60,671 bases of DNA from Streptomyces atriruber (GTDB taxonomy: Bacteria > Actinomycetota > Actinomycetes > Streptomycetales > Streptomycetaceae). Below are positions 1 to 8,650 of this stretch, in pieces. Numbering within the stretch: position 1 is the stretch's first letter; each line of letters starts with the position of its first letter. The stretch spans positions 618 to 61,288 of the forward strand of contig NZ_LIPN01000171.1 of assembly GCF_001418325.1 (NCBI RefSeq), written 5' to 3'. Position numbers and translations under genes: made by a program. Under the pieces are notes generated by a model. That model saw only the letters and a list, made by a program, of their open reading frames with translations. It was not told where the DNA came from and did no database searches.

Positions 1-39
1 CGGGGTCATGACACAGGCTCTGAGGCCTCCGCCGAGACC

Positions 40-708
40 TCAGCGGGGAACCCGGCCCGCCAGCTCGTCCCAGTGCACCGTGCGGTCGCACCACCGCTCC
101 AGGAGTACGCGGTCGTGGCCGACGGCGAGCAGTCCGGCGCCGCGCTCGGCCCGGTACTCCTCGACGACGTGGACGAGCGCCGCCGTCGTCGAGGCGTCGA
201 GCATCGCCGTCATCTCGTCGCAGATCAGCCATCGCGGACGGAGCACCAGCGCACGGGCCAGACAGGCCCGTTGCAGCTGGCCGTCGCTGACCTCGTGCGG
301 GCGGCGGCCCAGGAGGTCCTTGCCGAGGCCGACCCGGGCGGCCAGCTCCGGGACCGTGGCGGCCGCTTCGCTGCCGCGCCCGACGGCCCGCAGCGGTTCC
401 GCGATCAGGGCGGTCAGGGGCAGGCGGGGGTCCGCGGAGAGCCGCGGCTGCTGGAAGACGACCCCGAAGGCGGTGCGCAGCTCGCGGGGCGCCCGGTGCC
501 GCCAGCCGCGTGCGGTCTCGCCGTCGATGACGACCTGGCCCGCATCGGGCCGGTGCAGGAGCGCGGCGACCCGCGCCAGGGTGGACTTGCCGCAGCCGCT
601 GGGCCCGAGCAGGCCCACGGACTCGCCGGGCGCGAGGGTGAGGCCGACGTCCCGGACGACGGGGGCGCGGCGGTCGTACCCGGCGGTGATGGAGCGCAGT
701 TCAAGCAC
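40..708 (-). CDS. nikE: ABC transporter ATP-binding protein, NikE/DppF type
   Basis: This is the second ATPase of a peptide/nickel-family ABC importer; it hydrolyses ATP on the cytoplasmic face of the permease pair. Visible are Walker A GPSGCGKST (about residue 35), a Q-loop (FGVVFQQPRL), Walker B LICDEMTAMLD and a switch His (VGHD). The signature loop reads VSDGQLQR instead of the usual LSGGQ/LSGGE. At 222 aa it is short for the family and lacks the Cys-containing C-terminal oligopeptide domain found in its partner. Its ATG lies 8 nt inside the end of the upstream ATPase gene, so it is the last gene of a five-gene operon. The nickel assignment comes from gene order and the upstream Nur-like box, not from the protein itself. 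Confidence 0.8.
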   Translation of the reverse strand: MLELRSITAGYDRRAPVVRDVGLTLAPGESVGLLGPSGCGKSTLARVAALLHRPDAGQVVIDGETARGWRHRAPRELRTAFGVVFQQPRLSADPRLPLTALIAEPLRAVGRGSEAAATVPELAARVGLGKDLLGRRPHEVSDGQLQRACLARALVLRPRWLICDEMTAMLDASTTAALVHVVEEYRAERGAGLLAVGHDRVLLERWCDRTVHWDELAGRVPR

Positions 709-1678
709 GGGGTGCCTCCAGCACGTCCGCGTGGGGGTGGTGGCAGGCCGTGCCGCCGGTGAGCGCGGGCAGCGCCTCGCAGGCCCCGTCGGCCCGGTCG
801 CAGCGCGCCGCGAAGGCGCATCCCTCGGGGAGGGCGGACAGTTCGGGCGGCATGCCGGGGACCGGGATGAAGGCGCGCTCCGGCAGGGCGTTCAGGAGCC
901 CGCGGGCATAGGGATGCCGGGGTCCGGGCGTACCGAAGAACTCGTCCGCGTCGGCGAGTTCGACGACACGGCTCGCGTACATCACGGCGACCCGGTCGGC
1001 GATGCGCTCGGCGGCGGCGAGGTCATGGGTGATCAGGAGCAGCGCGCGGTCGTCGCCGACGTGTCGGCGCAGCTCGTCGACGGTGCGGTCCACCAGGTCC
1101 CGGTCGAGGCCGGTCGTGGGCTCGTCGGCGAGGAGCAGCGGCGCGTCGCCGATCAGGGCGAGCGCGGTGGCGGCGCGCTGGGCGAGGCCGCCGGACAGCT
1201 CGTGCGGATAGCGGTCGAGGTGGCCGAGGGGGAACGCGGCGCGCTCGGCGGCCGCCTCGGCCGCGGCCCTGAGCTGAGGCTTCCGCACGCCCGAGAGCTC
1301 GCGCAGCGTCTCCTCCAGCTGGGAGCGGACGGTGCGGACCGGTGTCAGGTGGGCGGCGGGGCTCTGCGGTACGAGGCCGACGCGGCGGCCGCGCACGGTG
1401 CGGGCCAGCGTCCGCTCGTCGGCGGTCAGCAGGTCGACGCGGCCCGCGCCTCCGGCGTCGCCGATCAGCGCGGATCCGGCGGTCTCCGCGTTCTGCGGGA
1501 GCAGTCCGAGCAGCGCGGAGGCGAGCACGGACTTGCCGCAGCCGCTCTCGCCGACCAGGGCGAGGCACTCCCCCGCCGCGAGGTCGAAGGTGGCGTCGGT
1601 GACGGCGGACACGTGGCTGCCGCCGCGCATGCGGAACCGCACGGAGAGACCGCGGACGGAAAGGACGGGGACCGTCAC
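701..1678 (-). CDS. nikD: ABC transporter ATP-binding protein, NikD/DppD type
   Basis: This is the first ATPase of the same importer (325 aa). It has Walker A GESGCGKS, Walker B LLLADEPTTGLD, signature LSGGLAQR, and a C-terminal oligopeptide-transporter domain with a Cys cluster (C-x5-C, then C and C) of the kind that can hold an iron-sulfur cluster in DppD relatives. The start chosen is GTG, which shares GTGA with the stop of the permease gene (4-nt overlap). A longer frame continues upstream, but it runs antisense-like through the permease gene. The role follows from the family; substrate specificity cannot be read from an ATPase. Confidence 0.85.
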   Translation of the reverse strand: MTVPVLSVRGLSVRFRMRGGSHVSAVTDATFDLAAGECLALVGESGCGKSVLASALLGLLPQNAETAGSALIGDAGGAGRVDLLTADERTLARTVRGRRVGLVPQSPAAHLTPVRTVRSQLEETLRELSGVRKPQLRAAAEAAAERAAFPLGHLDRYPHELSGGLAQRAATALALIGDAPLLLADEPTTGLDRDLVDRTVDELRRHVGDDRALLLITHDLAAAERIADRVAVMYASRVVELADADEFFGTPGPRHPYARGLLNALPERAFIPVPGMPPELSALPEGCAFAARCDRADGACEALPALTGGTACHHPHADVLEAPRA

Positions 1679-2577
1679 AGCATGAGCTCCGATCGGCGCC
1701 GAGGGTTGATCCGTTCCCGCCAGGCGCCCGCGAGGCCCGCGATCGCCAGGGTGGGCACGATAATGAACAGGCCGGGGAACAGCGTGGGCCACCAGTCGCC
1801 CGCGAGGAGGGAGCCGCGCGCGCTCTGCACGAGCGTGCCGAGGCTGGCCTGGTGGGAGGGGAGTCCGAGGCCGAGGAAGGACAGCGCGGACTCGTGCCAG
1901 ATGGCGTGCGGCACCATCAGGACGGCGGCGAGTCCGGCCTGCGGCAGGACACCGGGCAGCAGGTGCCGCACCGCGACGCGCAGCCGCGAGGCACCGCCGG
2001 AGACCGCCGCGTCGACGTAGGGCCGCGAGCGCAGCGACAGGACCTCGGCGCGCACGATGCGGGCGGTGGACAGCCAGTGCGTGAGCGCCACGGAGACGAC
2101 GACCGGCCAGACGCCGGGCCGGAACATCGCGACGATGAAGATACCGAGCAGCAGGTGCGGCACGGAGGCGAAGACGTCCACGAGGCGCATCACGAGCCGG
2201 TCCACCCAGCCGCCCGACGCGGCGGCGAGCGCGCCCACCGCCGTGCCGATGACGGTGGCGACGACGGCCGCGACGACACCCACCAACAACGAGACCCGCA
2301 GCCCGTACACGCAGCGCAGCAGCAGGTCGCGGCCGACGTCGTCGGTGCCGAAGGGATGGGCGAGCGACGGCGGCCGCAGCTTCGCGGCCAGGTCGACGGC
2401 CTGCTCGTCGAGGTGGACGAGCGGCGGTACGAGGAGGACGGCGAGGACGACCGCGGCGACGAGCACCGCGGAGGTGCGCACCCGCCACGTGCGCGTGGAG
2501 CGGCGCACGCCGCCCCGGTCGCGCCACACGATGTCAGCCATCCCGGCCTTCTCAGCCCTGTCAGCCTTCTCAGCCAT
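1675..2577 (-). CDS. nikC: ABC transporter permease, NikC/DppC type
   Basis: This is an integral membrane permease (300 aa) of the DppC/NikC class. It has an N-terminal cytoplasmic tail, one helix (about residues 35-55), an extracellular stretch containing FGTDDVGRDLL, typical of the family, then the BPD_transp_1 core with further helices and an EAA-like loop (about residues 190-210). Its ATG overlaps the end of the NikB gene by 8 nt (ATGGCTGA). A start at the internal Met of MADIVWRD, 12 codons in, is also possible. With NikB it should form the translocation channel. Confidence 0.85.
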   Translation of the reverse strand: MAEKADRAEKAGMADIVWRDRGGVRRSTRTWRVRTSAVLVAAVVLAVLLVPPLVHLDEQAVDLAAKLRPPSLAHPFGTDDVGRDLLLRCVYGLRVSLLVGVVAAVVATVIGTAVGALAAASGGWVDRLVMRLVDVFASVPHLLLGIFIVAMFRPGVWPVVVSVALTHWLSTARIVRAEVLSLRSRPYVDAAVSGGASRLRVAVRHLLPGVLPQAGLAAVLMVPHAIWHESALSFLGLGLPSHQASLGTLVQSARGSLLAGDWWPTLFPGLFIIVPTLAIAGLAGAWRERINPRRRSELML

Positions 2578-3535
2578 CGAATCCCACCCTCGGATCGGCG
2601 AGGCCGTACAGGAGATCGGCCACGAGGTTGCCCAGGAGGACCGCGACCGTGGCGAGCGCGGTCAGCGCGGCGAGCAGCGGGAAGTCCACGGACGTCGCGG
2701 CCTGCACGGTGGCCGCGGCGATGCCCGGCCAGCTGAAGACGGTCTCCACCAGAAGCGCTCCGGTGATGAGTTCGGGCACGCGCGAGCCGATGAGCGTGAG
2801 GACGGGCAGCATGCCGGAGCGCAGCGCGTGGCCGAGGAGGACGGTCCGCTCGGCGAGGCCACGCGCGCGTGCGCCGCGCACGGGGTCGTCGCCCAGGGCG
2901 TCGCCGACCCCCTGACGCACGTACAGCACGAACCAGGGCAGCTGGGAGACCGCGAGCACACCGGCGGGCAGCACCAGATGGCTCACGACCTGTCCGGCCG
3001 TCACGGTCGAGCTGGCCGTGTCGGTCAGTCCGCCGGAGGGCAGGACGCCGAGCTTCAGCGCGAAGAACCAGACGGCGAGGAGGCCGAGCCAGAACGGCGG
3101 CGCGGCTTCGAGGGTGTACGCGAGGGACGTGACGGCACGGTCGAGCCAGCCGCCGGGCCTGCGGGCGGCGAGCACGCCGAGCGCGGTGCCGAGGAGGATG
3201 GCGACGACGAACGCGGTCGCGGCGAGCAGCACGGACCAGCCGATGCGTTCGCCGATGGCGTCCGCGACGGGCTGCCTGAGTGTGCTGGAGTCCCCGAAGT
3301 CACCGGTGAGGGCCGAGGTCAGCCAGTCCCACCAGCGGGCGGTCAGCGGCCGGTCGACGCCGAGGTTGGCGCGCAGCTGGTCGAGGTTCTCCTGCGAGGC
3401 GGTGAGTCCGGCCGTGCCCGCGTACGCCTTGACGGGGTCGAAGGGCGACGCGGCGGCGATGGCGAAGACCCCGAAGGTGACGAGCAGCAGCACGGGGACG
3501 GCGAACAGCGCCCGCCGGGCCACGAGCCGGGCCAT
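2570..3535 (-). CDS. nikB: ABC transporter permease, NikB/DppB type
   Basis: This is an integral membrane permease of the DppB/NikB class. The N-terminus MARLVARRALFAVPVLLLV is the canonical first helix, followed by a large periplasmic-side loop (residues about 35-110) and the BPD_transp_1 core. I chose the ATG at 3535 because it gives this family-typical N-terminus and leaves a perfect hairpin outside the gene. A GTG at 3598 overlaps the stop of the substrate-binding protein gene by GTGA and would add 21 residues. Neither start has a clear ribosome-binding site, so the start is uncertain; the gene itself is not. Confidence 0.85.
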   Translation of the reverse strand: MARLVARRALFAVPVLLLVTFGVFAIAAASPFDPVKAYAGTAGLTASQENLDQLRANLGVDRPLTARWWDWLTSALTGDFGDSSTLRQPVADAIGERIGWSVLLAATAFVVAILLGTALGVLAARRPGGWLDRAVTSLAYTLEAAPPFWLGLLAVWFFALKLGVLPSGGLTDTASSTVTAGQVVSHLVLPAGVLAVSQLPWFVLYVRQGVGDALGDDPVRGARARGLAERTVLLGHALRSGMLPVLTLIGSRVPELITGALLVETVFSWPGIAAATVQAATSVDFPLLAALTALATVAVLLGNLVADLLYGLADPRVGFDG

Positions 3536-3544
3536 CGGCCCCCA

Positions 3545-3571
3545 GGGGAGGCGACGGCGCGTCGCCTCCCC
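3545..3571 (-). terminator. Intra-operon hairpin between nikA and nikB
   Basis: GGGGAGGCGACG and CGTCGCCTCCCC form a perfect 12-bp stem around a 3-nt loop. It lies between the stop of the binding-protein gene (3595) and the ATG of the first permease (3535). There is no U-tract. Inference: an attenuator or 3'-end stabiliser that keeps binding protein more abundant than permease, as in many importer operons. Confidence 0.6.
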
Positions 3572-3594
3572 CGGAGTCCTTGTTGTCGCAGAGG

Positions 3595-5184
3595 TCACTT
3601 CTTCGGCTGCCAGTCCTCGACGTTCCACCAGGGACCGGAGGCCAGACCGTGGTCGTGCGGCTCGACCTGCGTGCTCAGGTCGCCGAACTTCTTGTCGACG
3701 ACGTAGAGGTGGTCGATGTGCGTGAGGAACGTGTAGCCCGGGTTCTTCACCAGCTCGCGCTGGATCGTGTCGTAGGCGGCCTGGCGCTCGGCGTGGTCGC
3801 CGCTCTTGCGGGCGTCCTCCAGGGCCTTGTCGACCTTGGCGTTGTCGTAGTGCGCCATGTTGTTGAAGCCGTCACCGGCCAGGGAGGACTTCAGGAGCGT
3901 GTACTGGTCGAAGTCCGGGTCGGCCGGGGAGCCGCCGCCTGCGAGGACCGCGTCCTTGGGCATACGGGGCTCGATGACCTCCCACGTGCCGGACTGCACC
4001 TCCACCTTGACGCCGATCTTCTTGGCGTCGGAGGCGTAGGCGAGGGCGTGGTCCTGGCGGAGCTTGTCGCCGGAGAGGTACCAGAGCGGGAACTTCGCCC
4101 GGACGCCGTCCTTCTCGCGGATGCCGTCCTTGCCCGGCTTCCATCCGGCGTCGTCGAGGATCTTCTTGGCCTTGTCGGCGTCGAACTTGCGCTCGGTGCC
4201 CTTGGTGAACCACGGGCTGTCGGTCGGGACGGGCCCGTAGGCCTCCTTGCCCTCGCCGTACAGGATCGAGTCGACCATGGCCTTGCGGTTCACGCCGATG
4301 TCGAGGGCGCGCCGGATGTCGGTGTCACCGGCGACCTTGTTGCCGGAGGGCAGGGTGACGACGCGGTAGTCGAAGGTCTTGGCTGCGTAGGTGTTCTTGC
4401 CGCTGTCGCTCTTGTACTTCTTGGCGAGGTTGGGCGGCAGGATCGCGCCGTCGAGCTCACCGGCGTCGAGCCGGGTGGCGCGGACGTCGTCGTCCTTGAT
4501 GATCGCCATGGTGAAGTTCTTGACCTTCGGCGCGCCGCCCCAGTAGCCGGGGTTGGCCTTGAAGGTCAGCTTCTCGCCCTTGGACCACTTGACCAGCTCG
4601 TACGGTCCCGTGCCGATCGGCTTGGTGGTGAAGGCGCCGGTGTTCACGTCCTGCTTGCCCGCGACGTGCTCGGGCGCGATGGGCAGGACGGTGCGCTCGG
4701 CGAACGGCGCGTAGGGGTACTTGAGGTGGAAGACGACGGTGTCGTCCCCCTTCGCCTCGACGCTCTTGACGGCGTCCAGCTCGGTCTTGGACGCGTTGTT
4801 GGTCTTCTTGTCGAGGATCGTCTCGTACGTGAAGACGACGTCCTTGGCCGAGAAGGGCTTGCCGTCGCTGAACTTGACGCCCTTGCGCAGCTTGTACGTG
4901 TAGGTCCTGCCGTCGTCGGCGACCTCGGGCAGCTCGGCCGCGAGAGCGGGCTTGAGCTTCATGTCGGCGTCGTGCGTGAGCAGGCCGTCGAAGATCTTCG
5001 AGTTGCCGTCCTTGCCGTAGCCGAGGAGCGGGCTGAGGGTCTCGGGCTCGTACGCGATGCCGACGACCGCGGAGTCCTTGGCGCCGCCGTCGCCGTCACC
5101 CGGCGCCGAGCACGCGGAGGCGGCGACCGCCGTTGCGGCCGCCATCGCCACCGCGCCTGCGCCCCGTATCGATCGGGCCCTCAT
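3595..5184 (-). CDS. nikA: ABC transporter substrate-binding lipoprotein, SBP_bac_5 family (NikA-like)
   Basis: This is an extracytoplasmic solute-binding protein of family 5 (about 529 aa), lipid-anchored. A charged n-region, a hydrophobic Ala-rich core and lipobox ASAC (Cys near residue 25) are visible. It then shows the family-5 pattern: an early VGIAYEPETLSPLL segment, KLRKGVKFSDGKPF, GTGPYELVKW and NPGYWGG. It is the first gene of the operon. The ATG at 5184 has AGGGG 8 nt upstream; a GTG at 5193 would place that site too close. Family 5 covers nickel, dipeptides and oligopeptides. Nickel is preferred because of the five-gene order and the Nur-like palindrome just upstream, but a peptide ligand is not excluded. 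Confidence 0.85.
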   Translation of the reverse strand: MRARSIRGAGAVAMAAATAVAASACSAPGDGDGGAKDSAVVGIAYEPETLSPLLGYGKDGNSKIFDGLLTHDADMKLKPALAAELPEVADDGRTYTYKLRKGVKFSDGKPFSAKDVVFTYETILDKKTNNASKTELDAVKSVEAKGDDTVVFHLKYPYAPFAERTVLPIAPEHVAGKQDVNTGAFTTKPIGTGPYELVKWSKGEKLTFKANPGYWGGAPKVKNFTMAIIKDDDVRATRLDAGELDGAILPPNLAKKYKSDSGKNTYAAKTFDYRVVTLPSGNKVAGDTDIRRALDIGVNRKAMVDSILYGEGKEAYGPVPTDSPWFTKGTERKFDADKAKKILDDAGWKPGKDGIREKDGVRAKFPLWYLSGDKLRQDHALAYASDAKKIGVKVEVQSGTWEVIEPRMPKDAVLAGGGSPADPDFDQYTLLKSSLAGDGFNNMAHYDNAKVDKALEDARKSGDHAERQAAYDTIQRELVKNPGYTFLTHIDHLYVVDKKFGDLSTQVEPHDHGLASGPWWNVEDWQPKK

Positions 5185-5214
5185 GCTCCACACCCCTACT
5201 GAAGATCAGATGTT

Positions 5215-5233
5215 ATTGCGAACGGGTCGCAAT
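5215..5233 (-). promoter_or_regulatory. Nur-like palindrome upstream of nikA
   Basis: ATTGCGA-N5-TCGCAAT is a perfect 7-bp inverted repeat with a 5-nt spacer, 31 nt upstream of the nikA ATG. The published Nur (nickel-sensing Fur) box is tTGCaa-N5-ttGCAA; this matches its strongly conserved TGC/GCA cores and exact spacing. On the transcribed strand a CATAAT hexamer abuts the site, suitable for a -10 box, so binding would block the promoter. Confidence 0.55.
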
Positions 5234-5263
5234 TATGCCGTACGTAATGGTGGCGTAAAACAC

Positions 5264-5292
5264 GCAGCCCACACCTGGTAGGTGTGGGCTGC
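5264..5292 (-). terminator. Rho-independent-like terminator
   Basis: A perfect 13-bp stem (GCAGCCCACACCT with its complement) and a 3-nt loop are followed on the minus strand by GTGTTTT. It lies between the end of the acyl-CoA dehydrogenase operon (5346) and the nikA promoter, so it most likely ends the former. Confidence 0.75.
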
Positions 5293-5345
5293 AGGAAAAT
5301 ACCGGGGTGGGGTGTCCGGGGAGCGCCGGACGTAACCGGGGAGGG

Positions 5346-6455
5346 TCAGGGGGCCTGGAGGTCGACCAGCCCCGCCAGCGCCTCGCGGTGCCGGCCCGCC
5401 GTGCCGTAGGCGATCGAGTCCGCCTTGGCGCGCTTCAGATAGAGGTGGACGGGGTGCTCCCAGGTCATGCCGATGCCGCCGTGCAGCTGCAGCGCCTCCT
5501 CGGCGGCGTGCACCGTCACGGAGCCCGCGTAGGCCTGGGCGAGGGCGGCTGCCACGTCCGCGTCGGCGCTGTCCGTGGCGAGGGCGTCGGCGGCGTTGCG
5601 CGCCGCGGCACGGGTGTTCACGACCTCCAGCCACAGCTGCGCGAGCCGGTGCTTGAGCGCCTGGAAGGACCCCACGGGCCGGTTGAACTGGTGCCGCTCC
5701 TTGGTGTACCGGACGGTCTCCGTCAGGCACCACTCTGCGACACCGAGCTGCTCCGACGCCAGCAGCGCGGCACCGGCCCGCAGGCCTCGTCGGACCGCCG
5801 CGTCGGCGTCCCGCGTCAGTTCGCGTGCCGCGGCCGCGTCGAAGGTCACCGTGGCGAGCGGCCGGGTGAGGTCGAGGGAGGTCTGCGCCGTGACGGTGAC
5901 GCCGTCCTGCGCCGTGTGGACCGCGAAGAGGCCGCCGTCGGCGGGGACGAGCAGCACATCGGCGCCGACCGCGTCCGCGATGCCGGTCAACTCGCCGTGC
6001 AGCGCCCCCGCTTCATGGCGTACGCCCTGGAAAGGAGCGCCGGGCGCCACCGCGAGACCCACCGCGAGCGCGCCCACCGTGCGCCCGGCGGCGAGCGCGG
6101 CGAGCAGCTCGGAGGCCTCGCCCGCTTCGCTCCCGACGCAGGCAAGCAGTGTCTCCGTGGCGACGACGGCGCTGGTGAGATACGGCACCGGCGCGACCAC
6201 GCGGCCCAACTCCTCCAGGACGACGGCGGCTTCGCGGTGGGTGGCGCCCTGACCGCCCAGGTCCTCGGGCACGAGGAGCCCGGCGAGACCCATGCCTTCG
6301 GCGAGCGCCTTCCACAGCTCGCGGTCGTGCGGTCCGGCGGCCGCCGGGGATTCGGCGCGGGCCAGCACGGTGGCGGCATCGCACCGGTCGGCGAGCAGGC
6401 CCCGCACGGCCGAGCGCAGTGCCTCTTCCTCTTCGGAGTAGAGCAGGTCACTCAT
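5346..6455 (-). CDS. Acyl-CoA dehydrogenase family protein
   Basis: This is a flavoprotein of the acyl-CoA dehydrogenase fold (369 aa), expected to introduce an alpha,beta double bond in an acyl-CoA. It has an N-terminal helical domain, a beta domain in the middle and a C-terminal helical domain with RYTKERHQFNRPVGSFQALKH and LQLHGGIGMTWEHP, the classic FAD/CoA motifs. Its ATG overlaps the stop of the partner dehydrogenase by ATGA. Two paired dehydrogenase genes of this kind often encode a heteromeric enzyme in actinobacteria acting on steroid side chains or branched acyl-CoAs. The substrate cannot be read here. Confidence 0.85.
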   Translation of the reverse strand: MSDLLYSEEEEALRSAVRGLLADRCDAATVLARAESPAAAGPHDRELWKALAEGMGLAGLLVPEDLGGQGATHREAAVVLEELGRVVAPVPYLTSAVVATETLLACVGSEAGEASELLAALAAGRTVGALAVGLAVAPGAPFQGVRHEAGALHGELTGIADAVGADVLLVPADGGLFAVHTAQDGVTVTAQTSLDLTRPLATVTFDAAAARELTRDADAAVRRGLRAGAALLASEQLGVAEWCLTETVRYTKERHQFNRPVGSFQALKHRLAQLWLEVVNTRAAARNAADALATDSADADVAAALAQAYAGSVTVHAAEEALQLHGGIGMTWEHPVHLYLKRAKADSIAYGTAGRHREALAGLVDLQAP

Positions 6456-7639
6456 CGCGCGAGGTCCTTCCAGGCGACGTCCTTGTCGGTGCGCGGCTCG
6501 GCGGGCAGGCCCAGGACGCGCTCGGCGACGATGTTCAGCAGGACCTCGCTGGTCCCGCCCTCGATGCTGTTGCCCTTGGACCGCAGATAGCGGTAGCCCG
6601 CGTCACGGCCCGTGAAGTCGACCAGCTCGGGCCTGCGCATCGTCCAGTCGTCGTACAACAGCCCCTCCTCGCCGAGGAGTTCCACCTCCAGGCCGCTGAT
6701 CTCCTGGTTGAGGCGGGCGAAGCCGAGCTTCATGCCGGAGCCCTCGGGGCCCGGCTGTCCCGCGACGAGCTGCTGGCGCAGCCGCTCCCCGGTGAGCCGG
6801 GCCACCTCCGCGTCGACCCAGAGCTTCAGCAGGCGCTGGTGGAGGTCGTGGGTGCGCAGGTCGGGGCGGTCGCGCCAGGCCGCGGCGACCGGGCCGATCA
6901 TGCCGCCCTCGCGCGGGATGCGCATGCCGCCGATGGAGACGCGCTCGTTCATGAGCGTGGTCTGGGTGACCTTCCAGCCGTCGCCGACCTCGCCGAGGCG
7001 GTGCGCGTCGGGGATGCGCACATCGGTCAGGAACACCTCGTTGAACTCGGCCTCGCCGGTGATCTGGCGCAGTGGCCGCACCTCGACGCCGGGGTCGGTC
7101 ATGTCGCACACGAAGTACGTGATGCCGCGGTGCTTGGGCAGGTCCGGATCGGTGCGGGCGATGAGGATGGCCCAGCGCGCGGTGTGGGCGCTGGACGTCC
7201 ACACCTTCTGGCCGTTCACCACCCAGTCGCCGCTCTCCCCGTCGCGGACGGCGCGCGTGCCGAGCGCCGCGAGGTCGGAGCCCGCGCCCGGCTCACTGAA
7301 GAGCTGGCACCACACTTCCTCGCCGGTCCACAGCGGGCGCAGGAAGCGGCGCTTCTGCTCCTCGGTCCCGAAGCCGAGGACGGTGGGCGCCGCCATGCCG
7401 AGGCCGATGCCGATGCGGCGCGGGTCGTTGTCCGGCGCGCCCGCGGCCTCCAGTTCGGCGTCCACGACGGCCTGCAGGGAGCGCGGCGCGCCCAGGCCGC
7501 CGAGGCCCTCGGGGTAGTGCACCCAGGCGAGACCGGCGTCGAAGCGGGCCTCCAGGAAGGCCGCGCGGTCCACCGCGGCGGGCGGGTGCGCGGCGAGCAG
7601 CGCGCGGGTGCGGGTGCGCAGTTCGTCGGCGTCGGTCAT
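6452..7639 (-). CDS. Acyl-CoA dehydrogenase family protein
   Basis: This is the second acyl-CoA dehydrogenase of the operon (395 aa). Middle-domain motifs WCQLFSEPGAGSDLA and VNGQKVWTSSAHTARW are clear, and the C-terminus carries SIEGGTSEVLLNIVAERVLGLP. The start is the ATG sharing ATGA with the upstream oxidoreductase gene; upstream in-frame sequence is only read-through. With the downstream dehydrogenase it probably forms an alpha2beta2 enzyme. A role in acyl-CoA beta-oxidation is family knowledge; chain type is unknown. Confidence 0.85.
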   Translation of the reverse strand: MTDADELRTRTRALLAAHPPAAVDRAAFLEARFDAGLAWVHYPEGLGGLGAPRSLQAVVDAELEAAGAPDNDPRRIGIGLGMAAPTVLGFGTEEQKRRFLRPLWTGEEVWCQLFSEPGAGSDLAALGTRAVRDGESGDWVVNGQKVWTSSAHTARWAILIARTDPDLPKHRGITYFVCDMTDPGVEVRPLRQITGEAEFNEVFLTDVRIPDAHRLGEVGDGWKVTQTTLMNERVSIGGMRIPREGGMIGPVAAAWRDRPDLRTHDLHQRLLKLWVDAEVARLTGERLRQQLVAGQPGPEGSGMKLGFARLNQEISGLEVELLGEEGLLYDDWTMRRPELVDFTGRDAGYRYLRSKGNSIEGGTSEVLLNIVAERVLGLPAEPRTDKDVAWKDLAR

Positions 7640-8604
7640 GCGGCACCTCCGTGCGGCAGGACGACCACGCGGCCGGTCGTGACGCCGTCGGCGACACGCT
7701 GCACGGCGGAAGCGGCGTCCGCCATCGGCACCCGCTCGCTCACCAGCGGCTTGATGGCACCCTTGGCCGCCAGCCCGGCCAGCTCCTCGTGACAGCGCAG
7801 GATGGAGCGCGGGTCCTTGGTCTTGTACAGGCCCCAGTGCAGGCCCACGATCGAGTAGTTCTTCACGAGCGCGTGGTTGAGCGCGGGGGTGGGGATGGTG
7901 CCGCCGGCGAACCCGATGACGATGATCCGCCCCTCGAAGGCCACGCACTTCGCGGACTGGGCGTAGGCGTCGCCGCCCACCGGGTCGTAGATCACGTCGG
8001 CGCCACGACCGCCGGTCGCTTCCTTGACGGCGCCGATCACGTCGTCCGCATGCCGGTCGAGGACGAGGTCACAGCCGAGGTCGCGCGCGACCCGCACCTT
8101 GTCCTCGCCGCCGACGACACCGATGACCCTGGCGCCCGCCGCCTTGCCGAGCTGCACCGCGGCGCTGCCCACGCCACCGGCGGCCGCGTGCACCAGGAGC
8201 GTCTCGCCCGCCTGGAGGTGCGCGCGGCGGTGCAGGGCGAACCAGCCGGTCTGATAGCCGATGTGGAGCGCGGCGGCCTCCGCGTCGTCGAGCGCGTCGG
8301 GGGCGGGCAGCAGCCCGGCGGTGTCCGCGACGGCGTACTCGGCGAGACCTCCGTGCGGCAGCACTGAGTTGGCGATCACGCGCCGTCCGTCCTCCGTCTC
8401 GCCGCAGATCTCCACGCCCGGCGTGAACGGCAGCGGGGGCCTGACCTGGTACTGCCCGCGGCAGAGCAGCGCGTCCGGGAAGTTGATGTTCGCGGCGCGG
8501 ACCTTCAGCAGCACCTGCCCCTCGTCGAGCGGAGGGCGTTCCACCTCGGCGAGGCGCATCACCTCGCCCGGCTCGCCGTTCTCGTGCACTTGCCATGCCT
8601 GCAT
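7636..8604 (-). CDS. NADPH:quinone oxidoreductase family protein (zinc-free MDR)
   Basis: This is a medium-chain dehydrogenase/reductase (322 aa) resembling quinone oxidoreductases and acrylyl/enoyl-CoA reductases. The N-terminal GroES-like domain carries ANINFPDALLCRGQYQ, and the Rossmann motif is AAAGGVGSAAVQLGKAAGARVIG (about residues 140-160); the structural zinc Cys cluster is absent. GGAGG lies 7 nt before the ATG. It is the first gene of an operon with two acyl-CoA dehydrogenases, so it probably works on a related CoA thioester or recycles electrons. Confidence 0.8.
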   Translation of the reverse strand: MQAWQVHENGEPGEVMRLAEVERPPLDEGQVLLKVRAANINFPDALLCRGQYQVRPPLPFTPGVEICGETEDGRRVIANSVLPHGGLAEYAVADTAGLLPAPDALDDAEAAALHIGYQTGWFALHRRAHLQAGETLLVHAAAGGVGSAAVQLGKAAGARVIGVVGGEDKVRVARDLGCDLVLDRHADDVIGAVKEATGGRGADVIYDPVGGDAYAQSAKCVAFEGRIIVIGFAGGTIPTPALNHALVKNYSIVGLHWGLYKTKDPRSILRCHEELAGLAAKGAIKPLVSERVPMADAASAVQRVADGVTTGRVVVLPHGGAA

Positions 8605-8650
8605 GCGGGGCCTCCACGGGGCTGTCGTAGACCGTGCTCGTCCGCATACT

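Noticed and set aside
20..43. CTGAGG/CCTCAG hairpin at the left edge
   Set aside because: The stem is only 6 bp with a 12-nt loop and overlaps the nikE stop codon; too weak to call a terminator.
2057..3706. A 549-residue plus-strand open frame opposite the permease genes
   Set aside because: It is an antisense shadow of nikC and nikB; low-complexity Arg/Gly/Glu sequence without a family motif.
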